Part shown: positions 51,632 to 59,949 of the stretch, piece by piece
How positions within the stretch are numbered: position 1 is the first letter of the stretch
Layout: each line of letters begins with the position of its first letter
Assembly: GCA_900769665.1 (NCBI GenBank)
Contig: CAAGHL010000054.1
Coordinates: 1-64,000, forward strand
Length of the DNA: 64,000 bases
Reading direction: 5' to 3'
DNA from: Clostridia bacterium
GTDB lineage: Bacteria > Bacillota > Clostridia > Christensenellales > CAG-314
Translations under genes and position numbers: made by a program
Notes under the pieces: generated by a model
Databases searched by the model: none
What the model was told of the DNA's origin: nothing
Seen by the model: only the letters and a program-made list of their open reading frames with translations

Positions 51632-52611
51632 TGTTTGCGCTCCTTTGTTTGAGGTTGCGTGGCGGCAAGCACGTCGGCAAACTCCTCCAAAAACTTGTCG
51701 ATTGCGTTGCGTGTTTGCTTGTTGGCGGCGGTCAGCGGCAGTCGCACGTCGCACGAGGTAAAAATTCCTGTCTTGTACAGCAAGTACTTGACTGCAATGG
51801 GGCTTACTTCCTGCATGCACAGTTTGGCAAGGGTTTCAAACGCATTGTCGATGTTTTCGCCATTCGCATTGTCTGTTTGCGCAATATCGGATGTGCATTG
51901 TTTCGTTTCGCCGTTGGTGGTTGTCGACGACATGTGTCGCAACATGTATTGTTTTGTAAGTGCCGGGAATGCATTTCCGCAAACGGAAATCACTCCCTTT
52001 GCGCCCTTGCGTAGGTGCGCGGCAAGGTTTTCGTCGCTTCCCGACAGCGCAAATACGCCGTCGATGCCTACAAGGTTGCCGTTTGCCGAAGCGTCCTTTA
52101 CCAAATTCACGCCCCTTTCAGCAAGCGTGTGTACAATGGACGGAGTAATCTCGTATGCGGCGCGCGACGGAACGTTGTACAGTATCAGCGGAATATCGCA
52201 TGCGTCGGCAATGCGCAGTATGTGCTTGACGTAGCCGTTTGGTGTGCATTTGCAAAAGGACGGCGGTGGTACAAGAAGTGCGTTTGCGCCCAAACTTTCC
52301 GCTCGACTTGCTTGCAGTACGGCTTGGTCGGTGGCGTTGGCGCACAACCCTACTACGGTGGGCAGTGCGGAGTGCAACTTGACGGTGGCAACTACCTGTT
52401 CCCGTTCCGCTTGGCTAAGTAGCGACGGCTCGCCGGTTGTACCAAGTGTGACAATGCCGTCGGCGTATTTGTTTTGCAATTCCACAAGTCGCACAAGGCT
52501 GTCGAAGTGTACTTTGCCGTGGCGGTAGGGCGTTGCCAATGCCGTCAGCAACAACGGTTCGTTGCTAAACAACAGCTCGTCAAACGGGTGGTGTTTGTCG
52601 TGAAAAAACAT
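51628..52611 (-). CDS. dapA: 4-hydroxy-tetrahydrodipicolinate synthase
   Basis: A 327-residue TIM-barrel aldolase that condenses pyruvate with aspartate semialdehyde. GTTGEPSLLS binds pyruvate carboxylate, YNVPSRAAY holds the catalytic Tyr, and LVKDASAN has the Schiff-base Lys. Compared with the usual 290-300 residues it has an insertion of about 25 polar residues (beginning HMSSTTTNGETK) late in the barrel. The first 16 residues are also an extra extension. It is encoded between asd and dapB with short spacing. Confidence 0.9.
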   Translation of the reverse strand: MFFHDKHHPFDELLFSNEPLLLTALATPYRHGKVHFDSLVRLVELQNKYADGIVTLGTTGEPSLLSQAEREQVVATVKLHSALPTVVGLCANATDQAVLQASRAESLGANALLVPPPSFCKCTPNGYVKHILRIADACDIPLILYNVPSRAAYEITPSIVHTLAERGVNLVKDASANGNLVGIDGVFALSGSDENLAAHLRKGAKGVISVCGNAFPALTKQYMLRHMSSTTTNGETKQCTSDIAQTDNANGENIDNAFETLAKLCMQEVSPIAVKYLLYKTGIFTSCDVRLPLTAANKQTRNAIDKFLEEFADVLAATQPQTKERKQ

Positions 52612-52626
52612 ATACGTTACCTCTTT

Positions 52627-53601
52627 TTATTGACACTTGCGGCTTTGTTTGTCTAGCAAAAGAGTCAGTATTTCGTATGCGTTGTACGCCGCCCCACGCA
52701 ACAAATTGTCCGATACCACAAATAAGTTTACGGCGTTTGCCGTGCTGTCCTTTACAATGCGCCCAACGCCAACGTACTTGGTATTGCGCGTCATCTTGGG
52801 CGTAGGCTCTATCCCGTCGAAGGTCAGTATGTCCGGAGCGTTTGACAACAATGCTTTTACTCGTGCAACGTCGACTTTCTCGGCAAACGTGATATTGACA
52901 AAACTGCTGTGTCCTACGGTTACGGGTACGCGTGCGCAAAAACAGTTTACTGCAAGTTGCGGCTCGGCAAGTATCTTGCGACACTCGTTTTGCAATTTGT
53001 GTTCCTCGGTGGTGTAGCCGTCGGGGGTTACGCTACCCACAACGGGCAGTATGTTGTCGTAAAGCTGTAAAGGGAAACATTTTGTGTGAGGCGGTTTTCG
53101 TTTTAATGTCAAATCGAGTAGCCCCTCTCGTCCGCCGCCGCTTGCCGATTGGTAGGTGGCAACCACAATTTTTGTCGGGCGCAACGTCGCAAGCGCATGT
53201 AAAACCATTGCTACGGGTATCGTCACGCAGTTAGGGTTGGCAATGATGTGGGCGTTGCTTATCGCACTTTGGTTTACCGTCGGCACGACAAGCGGCACGT
53301 CCTCACGCAACCGAAACGCCGAGGAGTTGTCTATGCACACCGTCCCTTTTTCGGAAAGTTGCGGTATGTATTTTAGCGACGTTTCCTCGTCGGCGACAAA
53401 TACGGCGTAGTCCAGTTTGCCCTCGACGACTTGCGACGTGTCCTCTACGACAATCCACTTGGTGCCAAACAGCCTACGTTTGCCAACGGTGCTCCGTCCG
53501 AACAACCGCAACAACACCTTGCCCGACAGCTCGTTGTTGACTAGCGAAAACAGCTTTTCGCCTACAAGTCCGCTTTCCCCTACAATGCCGACAGTTACCA
53601 C
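52627..53601 (-). CDS. asd: aspartate-semialdehyde dehydrogenase
   Basis: A 324-residue NADPH-dependent enzyme that reduces aspartyl phosphate. The nucleotide loop is GIVGESGLVGEK, the active-site Cys is in ANPNCVTIP, the phosphate/substrate region is SASGGGREG, and RVPVTVGHSS holds the catalytic His. The start codon is GTG with AAAGGAG upstream. It leads the asd-dapA-dapB operon for meso-diaminopimelate and lysine. The 150 bp upstream is too short and lacks the motifs for a lysine riboswitch. Confidence 0.92.
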   Translation of the reverse strand: MVTVGIVGESGLVGEKLFSLVNNELSGKVLLRLFGRSTVGKRRLFGTKWIVVEDTSQVVEGKLDYAVFVADEETSLKYIPQLSEKGTVCIDNSSAFRLREDVPLVVPTVNQSAISNAHIIANPNCVTIPVAMVLHALATLRPTKIVVATYQSASGGGREGLLDLTLKRKPPHTKCFPLQLYDNILPVVGSVTPDGYTTEEHKLQNECRKILAEPQLAVNCFCARVPVTVGHSSFVNITFAEKVDVARVKALLSNAPDILTFDGIEPTPKMTRNTKYVGVGRIVKDSTANAVNLFVVSDNLLRGAAYNAYEILTLLLDKQSRKCQ

Positions 53602-53743
53602 GCAAAACTCCTTTGTTTCTATATTTTATTTGTCGAAACTTGTCGTGATTACACAAATTGCGCTTTACTTGTGTGGTTTTTGTGATTTTGGCGGTTTTCG
53701 ATGTAGGGATATTGTCAAAAATGTAAAAATAGGCTAAAAGCGA

Positions 53744-53772
53744 TTGTAAAAATGCTCAGTTTATAGTATAAT
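53744..53772 (+). promoter_or_regulatory. promoter of the membrane-protein gene
   Basis: TTGTAA (53744-53749), 17 bp, TATAAT (53767-53772); leader about 55 nt. Confidence 0.65.
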
Positions 53773-53835
53773 AATAAATATTTTAGAAACGTTTTCGTGT
53801 AAAAACATATCGGGACGTTTCGAAGGATGTACTTT

Positions 53836-54783
53836 ATGGATTACAGCAAAATTACACTTGCCAACGAGCGTAACGAACACGTTACCAAACGCCTCAACCG
53901 CCTCAGCACGTGGGGCTTCTTCAAGGTTTTGTACCGTGACAACATGTTTCGCTTGTTCGGCTTTAGCATGCTTATGGTATTGTTGGTGGTGCCCATCATC
54001 TTTATGATGTTCCGTGGTGCGTCTACTACGGGTACCATGCAACAAACACTGCCTATCCTCAACGAACTAGGCTTTTCCACAGGCGCTTGGAGCGGCGTAA
54101 GCGACGTTTACCAACAAAACGTGCGCAGTATCAACGACGAAACGGTTTTGTTTTGTTGCTTGTGCGGCTTGGCGCTGTCCATCATGTTTAGCGGTGGTTT
54201 CGCCGTCATCCGCGACGCGTTTTGGACGGGTAAACTGTCGGAAGTAGGCGTGTTCCGTAGCCTTTGGTTGGGTATCAAATCGGGCTTTTTGTACGCATTG
54301 CTTACAAGCGCAGTGGCAGGCGGCATTGTGTGCGGTTTGTATTTCTTCTATATGTGGAGCGTTACGGTGATGCCTTTGTGGCTTGCTATCGTATTGTTGG
54401 TGTTGCTGTCCTTGGTGGGGCTGTTGGTGCTTACCTACTTCTTCATCCTTTGTTCGGTGGCGGTCACCTACAAACAATCGTTTGGCAAAACATTCGACGA
54501 CGCTTGGCGTTTGTTGTGGCTCAACATTTTGCCCAACGTAATTCATTTGGTGATTGCATTGTTGCCTATCCCTCTGTACTTTATGTTTAGCGGATTGGCA
54601 AGCATTTTGCTGAGCATCTACATGGTGTTGTTGCTGATGTTCGGCGGAATGTTCTTCCCCCTTGTTTGGCAAACGCACATGATGAAGACTTTTGCGTTGT
54701 TCCACCCCGTGGAAGCACGCAAGAAAAACGGCAAAGGCGGCGCAAAACAACCTACTCAACCTGCACCCGCAACGGTAGAGTAA
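53836..54783 (+). CDS. multi-pass membrane protein of unknown function
   Basis: A 315-residue integral membrane protein with about six helices: near 35-58, 97-120, 138-165, 170-200, 228-248 and 250-272. The N-terminal 30 residues are polar and cytoplasmic, and the Lys/Pro-rich tail ends QPTQPAPATVE. AAGGA eight bases upstream supports ATG 53836 over an ATG nine bases earlier. It has its own promoter and terminator and stands between dap genes and a methyltransferase. I do not recognise a family with confidence. Confidence 0.7.
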   Translation: MDYSKITLANERNEHVTKRLNRLSTWGFFKVLYRDNMFRLFGFSMLMVLLVVPIIFMMFRGASTTGTMQQTLPILNELGFSTGAWSGVSDVYQQNVRSINDETVLFCCLCGLALSIMFSGGFAVIRDAFWTGKLSEVGVFRSLWLGIKSGFLYALLTSAVAGGIVCGLYFFYMWSVTVMPLWLAIVLLVLLSLVGLLVLTYFFILCSVAVTYKQSFGKTFDDAWRLLWLNILPNVIHLVIALLPIPLYFMFSGLASILLSIYMVLLLMFGGMFFPLVWQTHMMKTFALFHPVEARKKNGKGGAKQPTQPAPATVE

Positions 54784-54790
54784 CAAGTAT

Positions 54791-54848
54791 ATTGCAAGGA
54801 CGTATCTAAGCAAACGACACGGTTGCTTTTCATGCGTCCTTGTTGTTT
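54791..54848 (+). terminator. terminator after the membrane-protein gene
   Basis: CAAGGACG pairs with CGTCCTTG (54795-54802 and 54835-54842), enclosing a smaller AGCAA/TTGCT stem, followed by TTGTTT. Confidence 0.6.
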
Positions 54849-54860
54849 ATTCGGAGAAAG

Positions 54861-55580
54861 ATGAAAAGCAGTTACAAAGTAATAGCGCATTACTACGACA
54901 AACTGAGCGGTAACGATTGCGACTACGACCGTTGGTTTGCCTACATAAAGGAAATTGCCAAACGTCACGGCGTGCGTGAAGCGGTGGACTTGGCTTGCGG
55001 CACCGGCAAGATTACGGCAAAGTTGGCGGCGGCCGGGTACAAAACCGTAGGCGTGGACAATAGTGAGGAAATGCTTGTTGAGGCTCGCCAAAAGTGTTGC
55101 ACATTGTTTGTCAAGGGCGACATGACGACCTTTGTTTTGCCGCACAAAATCGACATGGCGGTGTGCGTAAACGACGGAGTAAACTATGTGAAACAAGCCG
55201 ATTTGCAAAAGTTTTTCCTTCGTGTTTGGGACAATTTGAAGGTTGGCGCGCCATTTGTTTTTGACATTTCGTCGGATTACAAACTGCGCCGAGTGATTGG
55301 CGACAACGTGTTTTACGTGGACGAGGACATGTACACCTTGCTGTGGACAAACGATGTTGACAAGGATACGTTGCGGATTAACTTGACCTTGTTTACGCTA
55401 GGCGACGACGACAAATACATCCGTGATGACGAAACGCACGTGCAGTATATACATCGCTGCGAGGACGTGGAACAAGCACTTGCCGACAGCGGATTTGACG
55501 TGGCGGAAGTCACTGCCGACTACGGTTTGCCCCTTAACGACACGGCGCAACGCATTACTTTTTACTGTGTAAAGCGGTAG
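54861..55580 (+). CDS. class I SAM-dependent methyltransferase
   Basis: A 239-residue methyltransferase. The SAM-binding loop is VDLACGTGKITAKLA, the ribose-binding acidic position lies in VGVDNSEEML, and VCVNDGVNYV fits motif IV. The substrate (small molecule, RNA or protein) is not evident. CGGAGAAAG precedes ATG 54861. rimM starts 70 bp downstream with a 40-bp dyad element filling the gap. Confidence 0.8.
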   Translation: MKSSYKVIAHYYDKLSGNDCDYDRWFAYIKEIAKRHGVREAVDLACGTGKITAKLAAAGYKTVGVDNSEEMLVEARQKCCTLFVKGDMTTFVLPHKIDMAVCVNDGVNYVKQADLQKFFLRVWDNLKVGAPFVFDISSDYKLRRVIGDNVFYVDEDMYTLLWTNDVDKDTLRINLTLFTLGDDDKYIRDDETHVQYIHRCEDVEQALADSGFDVAEVTADYGLPLNDTAQRITFYCVKR

Positions 55581-55608
55581 GACGATGAGTGAATGTGGAT
55601 GACGACAA

Positions 55609-55648
55609 TGTCGTTGAAAAGTACATACGTATAAGGAATTTTGTGACA
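55609..55648. promoter_or_regulatory. 40-bp ATACGTAT dyad element, copy 6
   Basis: TGTC 55609-55612, ATACGTAT 55625-55632, GACA 55645-55648. It ends two bases before the rimM ATG, and its right spacer contains AAGGA, the apparent rimM ribosome site. So it must be transcribed if rimM is expressed from upstream. Confidence 0.7.
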
Positions 55649-55650
55649 AT

Positions 55651-56151
55651 ATGAAGATAGAAATAGGAAAAGTATTGAAAGCACAAGGCATACGCGGCGA
55701 GTTGAAACTTGGTTGCTCGGTGGACAGTGCCGACATGCTGACCAAGGTCAAGACCATGTACATCGACGGGCGCACTTACGAGGTTTCGCGTTTTCGCGGA
55801 AACGGCAGTTTTTGCTTTGTAACCTTGGATGGAGTGGCAACACGCAACGATGCCGAGGAACTGCGCAACAAAGTCGTCTACGCCGATAAGGAGCAAGTTA
55901 AGCTTGCGCCCGACAGGTATTTTGTCGAAGATCTTGTCGGTTGCGAGGTTTTGACGAACGGTAAAATCGTCGGCAAAGTGAGCGATTTGTTGCAGTACGG
56001 CGCCGCCGACGTGTTTGTGTGCGACGGTGCGTACGGCAAAGGTTTCAGCTTTCCCTTTTTGAAAGACGTTGTGTCGGCGGTGGACATTGTCGGCAAACAA
56101 ATTACCGTGGACGAAAAACGTTTTGCCGAGGTGGTCGTTTATGAAGATTGA
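55651..56151 (+). CDS. rimM: 16S rRNA processing protein RimM
   Basis: A 166-residue ribosome-maturation factor for the 30S head. The N-terminal RimM domain has IEIGKVLKAQGIRGELKL, and the PRC-barrel half holds YFVEDLVGCEVLTNGKIVG and FPFLKDVVSAVDI. Length is normal. Its stop overlaps the trmD start by 11 bp. This pairing is conserved in most bacteria. The upstream 40-bp dyad overlaps its ribosome site. Confidence 0.92.
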   Translation: MKIEIGKVLKAQGIRGELKLGCSVDSADMLTKVKTMYIDGRTYEVSRFRGNGSFCFVTLDGVATRNDAEELRNKVVYADKEQVKLAPDRYFVEDLVGCEVLTNGKIVGKVSDLLQYGAADVFVCDGAYGKGFSFPFLKDVVSAVDIVGKQITVDEKRFAEVVVYED

Positions 56152-56851
56152 CGTATTGACGTTGTTTCCTGAAATGTTCAGTCCGCTCAATTCTTCGTTG
56201 ACGGGCAAGGCAATGGAAAAGGGCTTGTACAGCCTTACGTGTCACAACATACGCGACTACTCGGCGGACAAACACAAGCGATGCGACGACGCACCCTTTG
56301 GCGGCGGTGCAGGCATGGTGATGACCCCTCAACCGATACACGATTGCATTGACGCAGTCGACCCCAACCACGAGGCGCACCGTATATATATGTCGCCGCG
56401 CGGCAAAACCCTTACCCAAGCCAAAGTCAAGGAACTGTCCGAAGAACCGCGTTTGCTGATACTGTGCGGACACTACGAGGGGGTCGACCAACGTGTGCTG
56501 GACCTCGACATCGACGAGGAAGTCAGTATCGGCGACTACGTACTCAGCGGCGGCGAAATCCCTGCGTTGGTGCTTATAGACAGCGTGTTGCGCTACGTGC
56601 CCGATGTGCTAGGCAACAGCCAATCCACCGACGAGGAGTCTTTTTCCGACGGGTTGTTGGAGTATCCGCAGTACACCCGACCGCAGGAGTTTTGCGGACT
56701 GACCGTGCCGGAAGTACTTGTCGGCGGCAATCACAAATTGGTACGGGAGTGGCGTAGGGCACAATCCATCGAGTTGACAAGACGTGTGCGACCCGATTTG
56801 TTGCCAGATGGAGCCAACCCGACTCGACCCGACCAAGGCAAAGGAGAGTAA
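56141..56851 (+). CDS. trmD: tRNA (guanine-N1)-methyltransferase
   Basis: A 236-residue SPOUT-class enzyme that makes m1G37 in tRNAs. The start IDVLTLFPEMF, DDAPFGGGAGMVM and the trefoil-knot segments LCGHYEGVDQRV and SIGDYVLSGGE are all present. The C-terminal helical domain is complete. ATG 56141 lies inside rimM. Two bases after its stop the rbgA start follows. rplS, which usually comes next in Firmicutes, is missing here. Confidence 0.95.
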   Translation: MKIDVLTLFPEMFSPLNSSLTGKAMEKGLYSLTCHNIRDYSADKHKRCDDAPFGGGAGMVMTPQPIHDCIDAVDPNHEAHRIYMSPRGKTLTQAKVKELSEEPRLLILCGHYEGVDQRVLDLDIDEEVSIGDYVLSGGEIPALVLIDSVLRYVPDVLGNSQSTDEESFSDGLLEYPQYTRPQEFCGLTVPEVLVGGNHKLVREWRRAQSIELTRRVRPDLLPDGANPTRPDQGKGE

Positions 56852-56852
56852 C

Positions 56853-57701
56853 ATGTACATACAGTGGTTTCCGGGGCATATGACCAAGGCAATGCGAATG
56901 ATGGAAGACAACGTCAAGCTTGTCGACGCAATAGGCTACGTGTTGGACGCACGCGCACCGCAAAGTTGTTTCAACCCGAGTTTTACCAAAATTGTCGGCA
57001 ACAAACCATGCGTGTTTATCCTAAACAAATGCGACCTTGCCGATCCTGCCAAGGTGGACAAATGGTACGCCTACTTTGTCGCGCAAGGACACAAATGCGT
57101 GCGTGTGACGGCGACTGCCTCCAAGGAAGCAAACAAAATAGTGCAAGCTTTCGGCGAAGTGACTGCGCCTATTGCGGCGAAAAACAAGGCGAAGGGCGTG
57201 TTCAAACCTATTAGGTGTATGATTATCGGTGTGCCGAACTGCGGCAAATCGACAATCATCAATTGTTTGTCGGGGCGTAAAGCTGTTATTACGGGTGATA
57301 AACCCGGCGTAACAAAGGGCAAACAATGGGTAAGGCTGACAAACGGCTTGGAACTATTGGATACTCCGGGGACATTGTGGAGCAAGTTCGAGGACGAAGT
57401 GGTTGCACGCAGGCTGTGCTTTGTCGGTAGCGTCAAGGACGACGTGGTGGACATCGAGGAAGTTGCGTTTGCGCTCATCTGCGAGCTAGCCGAACAGTAT
57501 CCTAATTTGCTTATCGCTCGCTACGGGATCGCCGTTGACGGTAAACAACCTGCCGAAGTTTTTGCGGAAATTGCCGAAAAACGCGGCTTTTTGTTGCGTG
57601 GCGGCGAACCCGACTACGAGCGTTGCGCCAAGGCGGTGTTAGACGACTTCCGCAAGGGCAAGACGGGCAGAGTTACTTTTGACTTGCCGCCAAACGCCTA
57701 G
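56853..57701 (+). CDS. rbgA: ribosome biogenesis GTPase RbgA (YlqF)
   Basis: A 282-residue circularly permuted GTPase for late 50S assembly. The order G4 (NKCDL) before G1 (GVPNCGKSTI) and G3 (DTPG) is visible. WFPGHMTKAM at the N terminus is diagnostic. AAGGAG precedes ATG 56853, directly after trmD. It acts with EngB, encoded elsewhere in the window, in the same process. Confidence 0.94.
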   Translation: MYIQWFPGHMTKAMRMMEDNVKLVDAIGYVLDARAPQSCFNPSFTKIVGNKPCVFILNKCDLADPAKVDKWYAYFVAQGHKCVRVTATASKEANKIVQAFGEVTAPIAAKNKAKGVFKPIRCMIIGVPNCGKSTIINCLSGRKAVITGDKPGVTKGKQWVRLTNGLELLDTPGTLWSKFEDEVVARRLCFVGSVKDDVVDIEEVAFALICELAEQYPNLLIARYGIAVDGKQPAEVFAEIAEKRGFLLRGGEPDYERCAKAVLDDFRKGKTGRVTFDLPPNA

Positions 57702-57772
57702 TTGCGCCGGGCAAAATGCGAGTGTAAACAATCGTTTGCGCCGTGACCCAATACAAATCGATAAGGCAAAAA

Positions 57773-57812
57773 TGTCGGCAAATTTTGCATACGTATTACG
57801 AATTTTGTGACA
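57773..57812. promoter_or_regulatory. 40-bp ATACGTAT dyad element, copy 7
   Basis: TGTC 57773-57776, ATACGTAT 57789-57796, GACA 57809-57812. The outer blocks extend to AATGTC and GACATT. It lies in the rbgA-rnhB gap, 24 bp before the rnhB start. Confidence 0.72.
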
Positions 57813-57836
57813 TTTATCTACAAATTAAGGTGAAAT

Positions 57837-58445
57837 ATGCTGTTGGAATACGAAAATCAATTGCTTGAAGCGGGCAACAAGCTTATCGGCGGAATAGACG
57901 AGGCAGGGCGAGGACCTCTTGCCGGACCCGTTGTGGTTGCAGGCGTAATAATGCCGCTTGGAGAAAGTGACCTAATCGACGGCGTAAACGACAGCAAAAA
58001 GTTGTCGGCGAAAAAACGTGACAAATTGTACGACGAGATTTTGGCAAAGGCTATCGACGTGCAAGTCGCCGTAGTGGACAATAAAACAATAGACGAAATA
58101 AACATACTCAACGCTACCAAACAAGGTATGTTGCAGTGTATCGAGGGGTTTTCCGAGGTTGATTGCGTGCTTATCGATGCAGTCAAGTTGGATACGTCGG
58201 TGCGTACGCTGTCCATTGTACACGGCGACGCGCTAAGTTACAGCATTGCCGCGGCAAGTATCGTTGCCAAGGTCACTCGTGACCGCATGATGGAAGAGTT
58301 TGACAAAAGCTATCCGCAATACGGCTTTGCCAAGCACAAAGGCTACGGCACTGCGGCGCACATTGCCGCGCTAAAACAGTACGGGCCTTGCCCGATACAT
58401 AGGCGCAGTTTTATCGGACATTTTGTCGATTTGAGCAAAGTCTGA
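57837..58445 (+). CDS. rnhB: ribonuclease HII
   Basis: A 202-residue RNase that cuts RNA in RNA-DNA hybrids and at single ribonucleotides. IGGIDEAGRGPLAGPVVVAG holds the first catalytic Asp-Glu, VLIDAVKLD a further Asp, and SIVAKVTRDRMM the last Asp. The C-terminal KGYGTAAHIAAL and HRRSF are typical. TAAGGTG lies five bases before ATG 57837. Confidence 0.95.
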   Translation: MLLEYENQLLEAGNKLIGGIDEAGRGPLAGPVVVAGVIMPLGESDLIDGVNDSKKLSAKKRDKLYDEILAKAIDVQVAVVDNKTIDEINILNATKQGMLQCIEGFSEVDCVLIDAVKLDTSVRTLSIVHGDALSYSIAAASIVAKVTRDRMMEEFDKSYPQYGFAKHKGYGTAAHIAALKQYGPCPIHRRSFIGHFVDLSKV

Positions 58446-58476
58446 CGGCTTGATTGCAAACGCACCAAAACCGAAT

Positions 58477-58516
58477 TGTAACAGAATTTTCAATACGTAT
58501 CTAATTTTTCGTGTAT
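58477..58516. promoter_or_regulatory. 40-bp ATACGTAT dyad element, copy 8
   Basis: TGTA 58477-58480, ATACGTAT 58493-58500, and a diverged right block GTAT at 58513-58516. It lies in the rnhB-yraN gap, 23 bp before the yraN start. Confidence 0.55.
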
Positions 58517-58539
58517 TTATTTGTACTTGAGGAGGAAAA

Positions 58540-58908
58540 ATGAATACTCGCAGTGTGGGTAATAAGGGCGAAGACATTGCCGCCGCTTACCTAAAAAAAC
58601 ACGATTACACAATCGTCGAGCGCAACTACAATTGCCGCTTCGGGGAAATAGACATCATTGCCAAACAAAACTCCTACATTGTTTTTGTCGAGGTCAAGGC
58701 TCGTTCCTCCACGGCGTTCGGCATGCCTCGCGAAGCGGTGGATTGGCGCAAACAACAAACAATCGTGCAGTGTTCCAAATTGTGGCTCACCCAAAACAAG
58801 CTTTTCGGTAGTGCGGTAAGGTACGATGTGGTGGAAGTGCTAAACGGCGAAGTGACAATAATCGCCGACGCATTTAGAGTGCCCGAGCATATTGCTAAGC
58901 GACGTTAG
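58540..58908 (+). CDS. YraN/UPF0102-family nuclease-like protein
   Basis: A 122-residue member of UPF0102, which has an endonuclease-like fold (Holliday-junction-resolvase-like PD-(D/E)XK). GNKGEDIAAAYLKKHDY, RFGEIDIIA and VFVEVKAR give the Glu, Asp and E-x-K residues of the nuclease core. Function is not established. GGAGG precedes the ATG. It usually follows rnhB, as it does here. Confidence 0.88.
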   Translation: MNTRSVGNKGEDIAAAYLKKHDYTIVERNYNCRFGEIDIIAKQNSYIVFVEVKARSSTAFGMPREAVDWRKQQTIVQCSKLWLTQNKLFGSAVRYDVVEVLNGEVTIIADAFRVPEHIAKRR

Positions 58909-59035
58909 CAAGTATCGGAGTGTTGCCGACGCATTGCCTAACGCCTAGTCTACTAATCGCTTGTCGATTGTACCTTTTGCGGTTACGTTGACAATTTGCT
59001 TTACAAAATTTTCGGCATTACCTTGCTAAAAACGC

Positions 59036-59064
59036 TTTACTTGTGGTCAAAGTTGTGCTACAAT
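59036..59064 (+). promoter_or_regulatory. promoter of tRNA-Ser
   Basis: TTTACT (59036-59041), 17 bp, TACAAT (59059-59064), ending 16 bp before the tRNA. Confidence 0.6.
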
Positions 59065-59080
59065 ACCTAGGCAAGCTTAT

Positions 59081-59172
59081 GGAGAAGTACCCAAGAGGCC
59101 GAAGGGGCTCCCCTGCTAAGGGAGTAGTACGAGCGAATCGTAGCCGGGGTTCAAATCCCCGCTTCTCCGCCA
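59081..59172 (+). tRNA. tRNA-Ser (anticodon GCT)
   Basis: A 92-nt class II tRNA. The acceptor stem GGAGAAG/CTTCTCC, a seven-base anticodon loop CTGCTAA with anticodon GCT, a long variable arm, the TTCAAAT T loop and an encoded CCA end are all present. It reads AGC/AGU serine codons. It has its own promoter and terminator. Truncated genes begin about 150 bp downstream. Confidence 0.97.
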
Positions 59173-59174
59173 AG

Positions 59175-59226
59175 AACTTTCTAATTTGAACCACCGCCAA
59201 AGGGTTTGGATTAGAAAGTTTTTTTG
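59175..59226 (+). terminator. terminator of tRNA-Ser
   Basis: AACTTTCTAAT and AACC pair with GGTT and ATTAGAAAGTT, followed by at least six T residues. Confidence 0.85.
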
Positions 59227-59276
59227 TTTTCCGGCATAAAAATAGCCGCATTTTATTGCGGTTACGATTAACGGCG

Positions 59277-59310
59277 AGGTTTAGCGTCAAATCGACGCTT
59301 GACCTTTTTT
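59277..59310 (+). terminator. second hairpin with T tract downstream of tRNA-Ser
   Basis: AGGT-AGCGTC pairs with GACGCT-ACCT, followed by TTTTTT. No plus-strand gene lies between it and the tRNA terminator, so it may be inherited from a lost gene. Confidence 0.55.
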
Positions 59311-59317
59311 ATTTTAA

Positions 59318-59941
59318 TCAAATATATAATTCAACTATCATAGGCTGTTGTATCACCTTTGTATAACTCACGCAAACACTTATAGAGCTTTTTTCCGAGT
59401 AAAACAAAAGATCATGACAGCGGTCGTCAGGATCTTTTCTCAATGTGTAGTTGTAATAAATTTCTATTTTGTCGTTGTAAAGAATCACTTTGTTTACCAG
59501 CGCATTTATCATTTGTTGTGGTTCTTTTTGCAATGCCGATCGGATATGGGCAATAATTTCCGCTCGAGATAATCCTATTCGTTGCTTACATTCTTCGGCT
59601 GTAATTTTAGCGGATATATCGGCAAGCTCTTGTTCGAGTTTTATTTTGGTAGACATTGTGGTAATTCCTTTACCGATGGCATCGAGGAAATTTTCTATCT
59701 GCTTTTCAAGTTGTAACTTTTGTTTGCTCAGTACCGCTCGTACCGACGTGTCGTTTAATCTGTCGTTTTGGCTTTCTATCAATTTATCCGCTATTTGCTC
59801 TATCACATTATCGTGATTTAACGCTTTAAGGGTTATATCGACGACGAAATCTTCGAGAACGTTTTTCCTAACTTGCGTTTTATTGCATCCGCTGTGAGTT
59901 CTGCGACCGTTGCACATATAATAGCGATTTAACCTCTTGGT
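59318..59941 (-). pseudogene. C-terminal remnant of a large serine recombinase
   Basis: About 205 residues of open frame begin abruptly with RYYMCNGRRTHSGCNKTQVR, which resembles the zinc-ribbon end of large serine integrases (Cys residues before and after RRTHSG), followed by a coiled-coil-rich segment (LEDFVVDITLKAL onward) and the usual C-terminal region. The catalytic serine domain and most of the recombinase domain are missing, and an in-frame stop lies at 59942-59944. It cannot be active. Its position beside a tRNA gene suggests a decayed integrated element. Confidence 0.7.
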
Positions 59942-59949
59942 TTAAGAAT

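Noticed and set aside
53602..53740. Lysine riboswitch upstream of asd
   Set aside because: The gap before asd is too short and lacks the conserved junction motifs.
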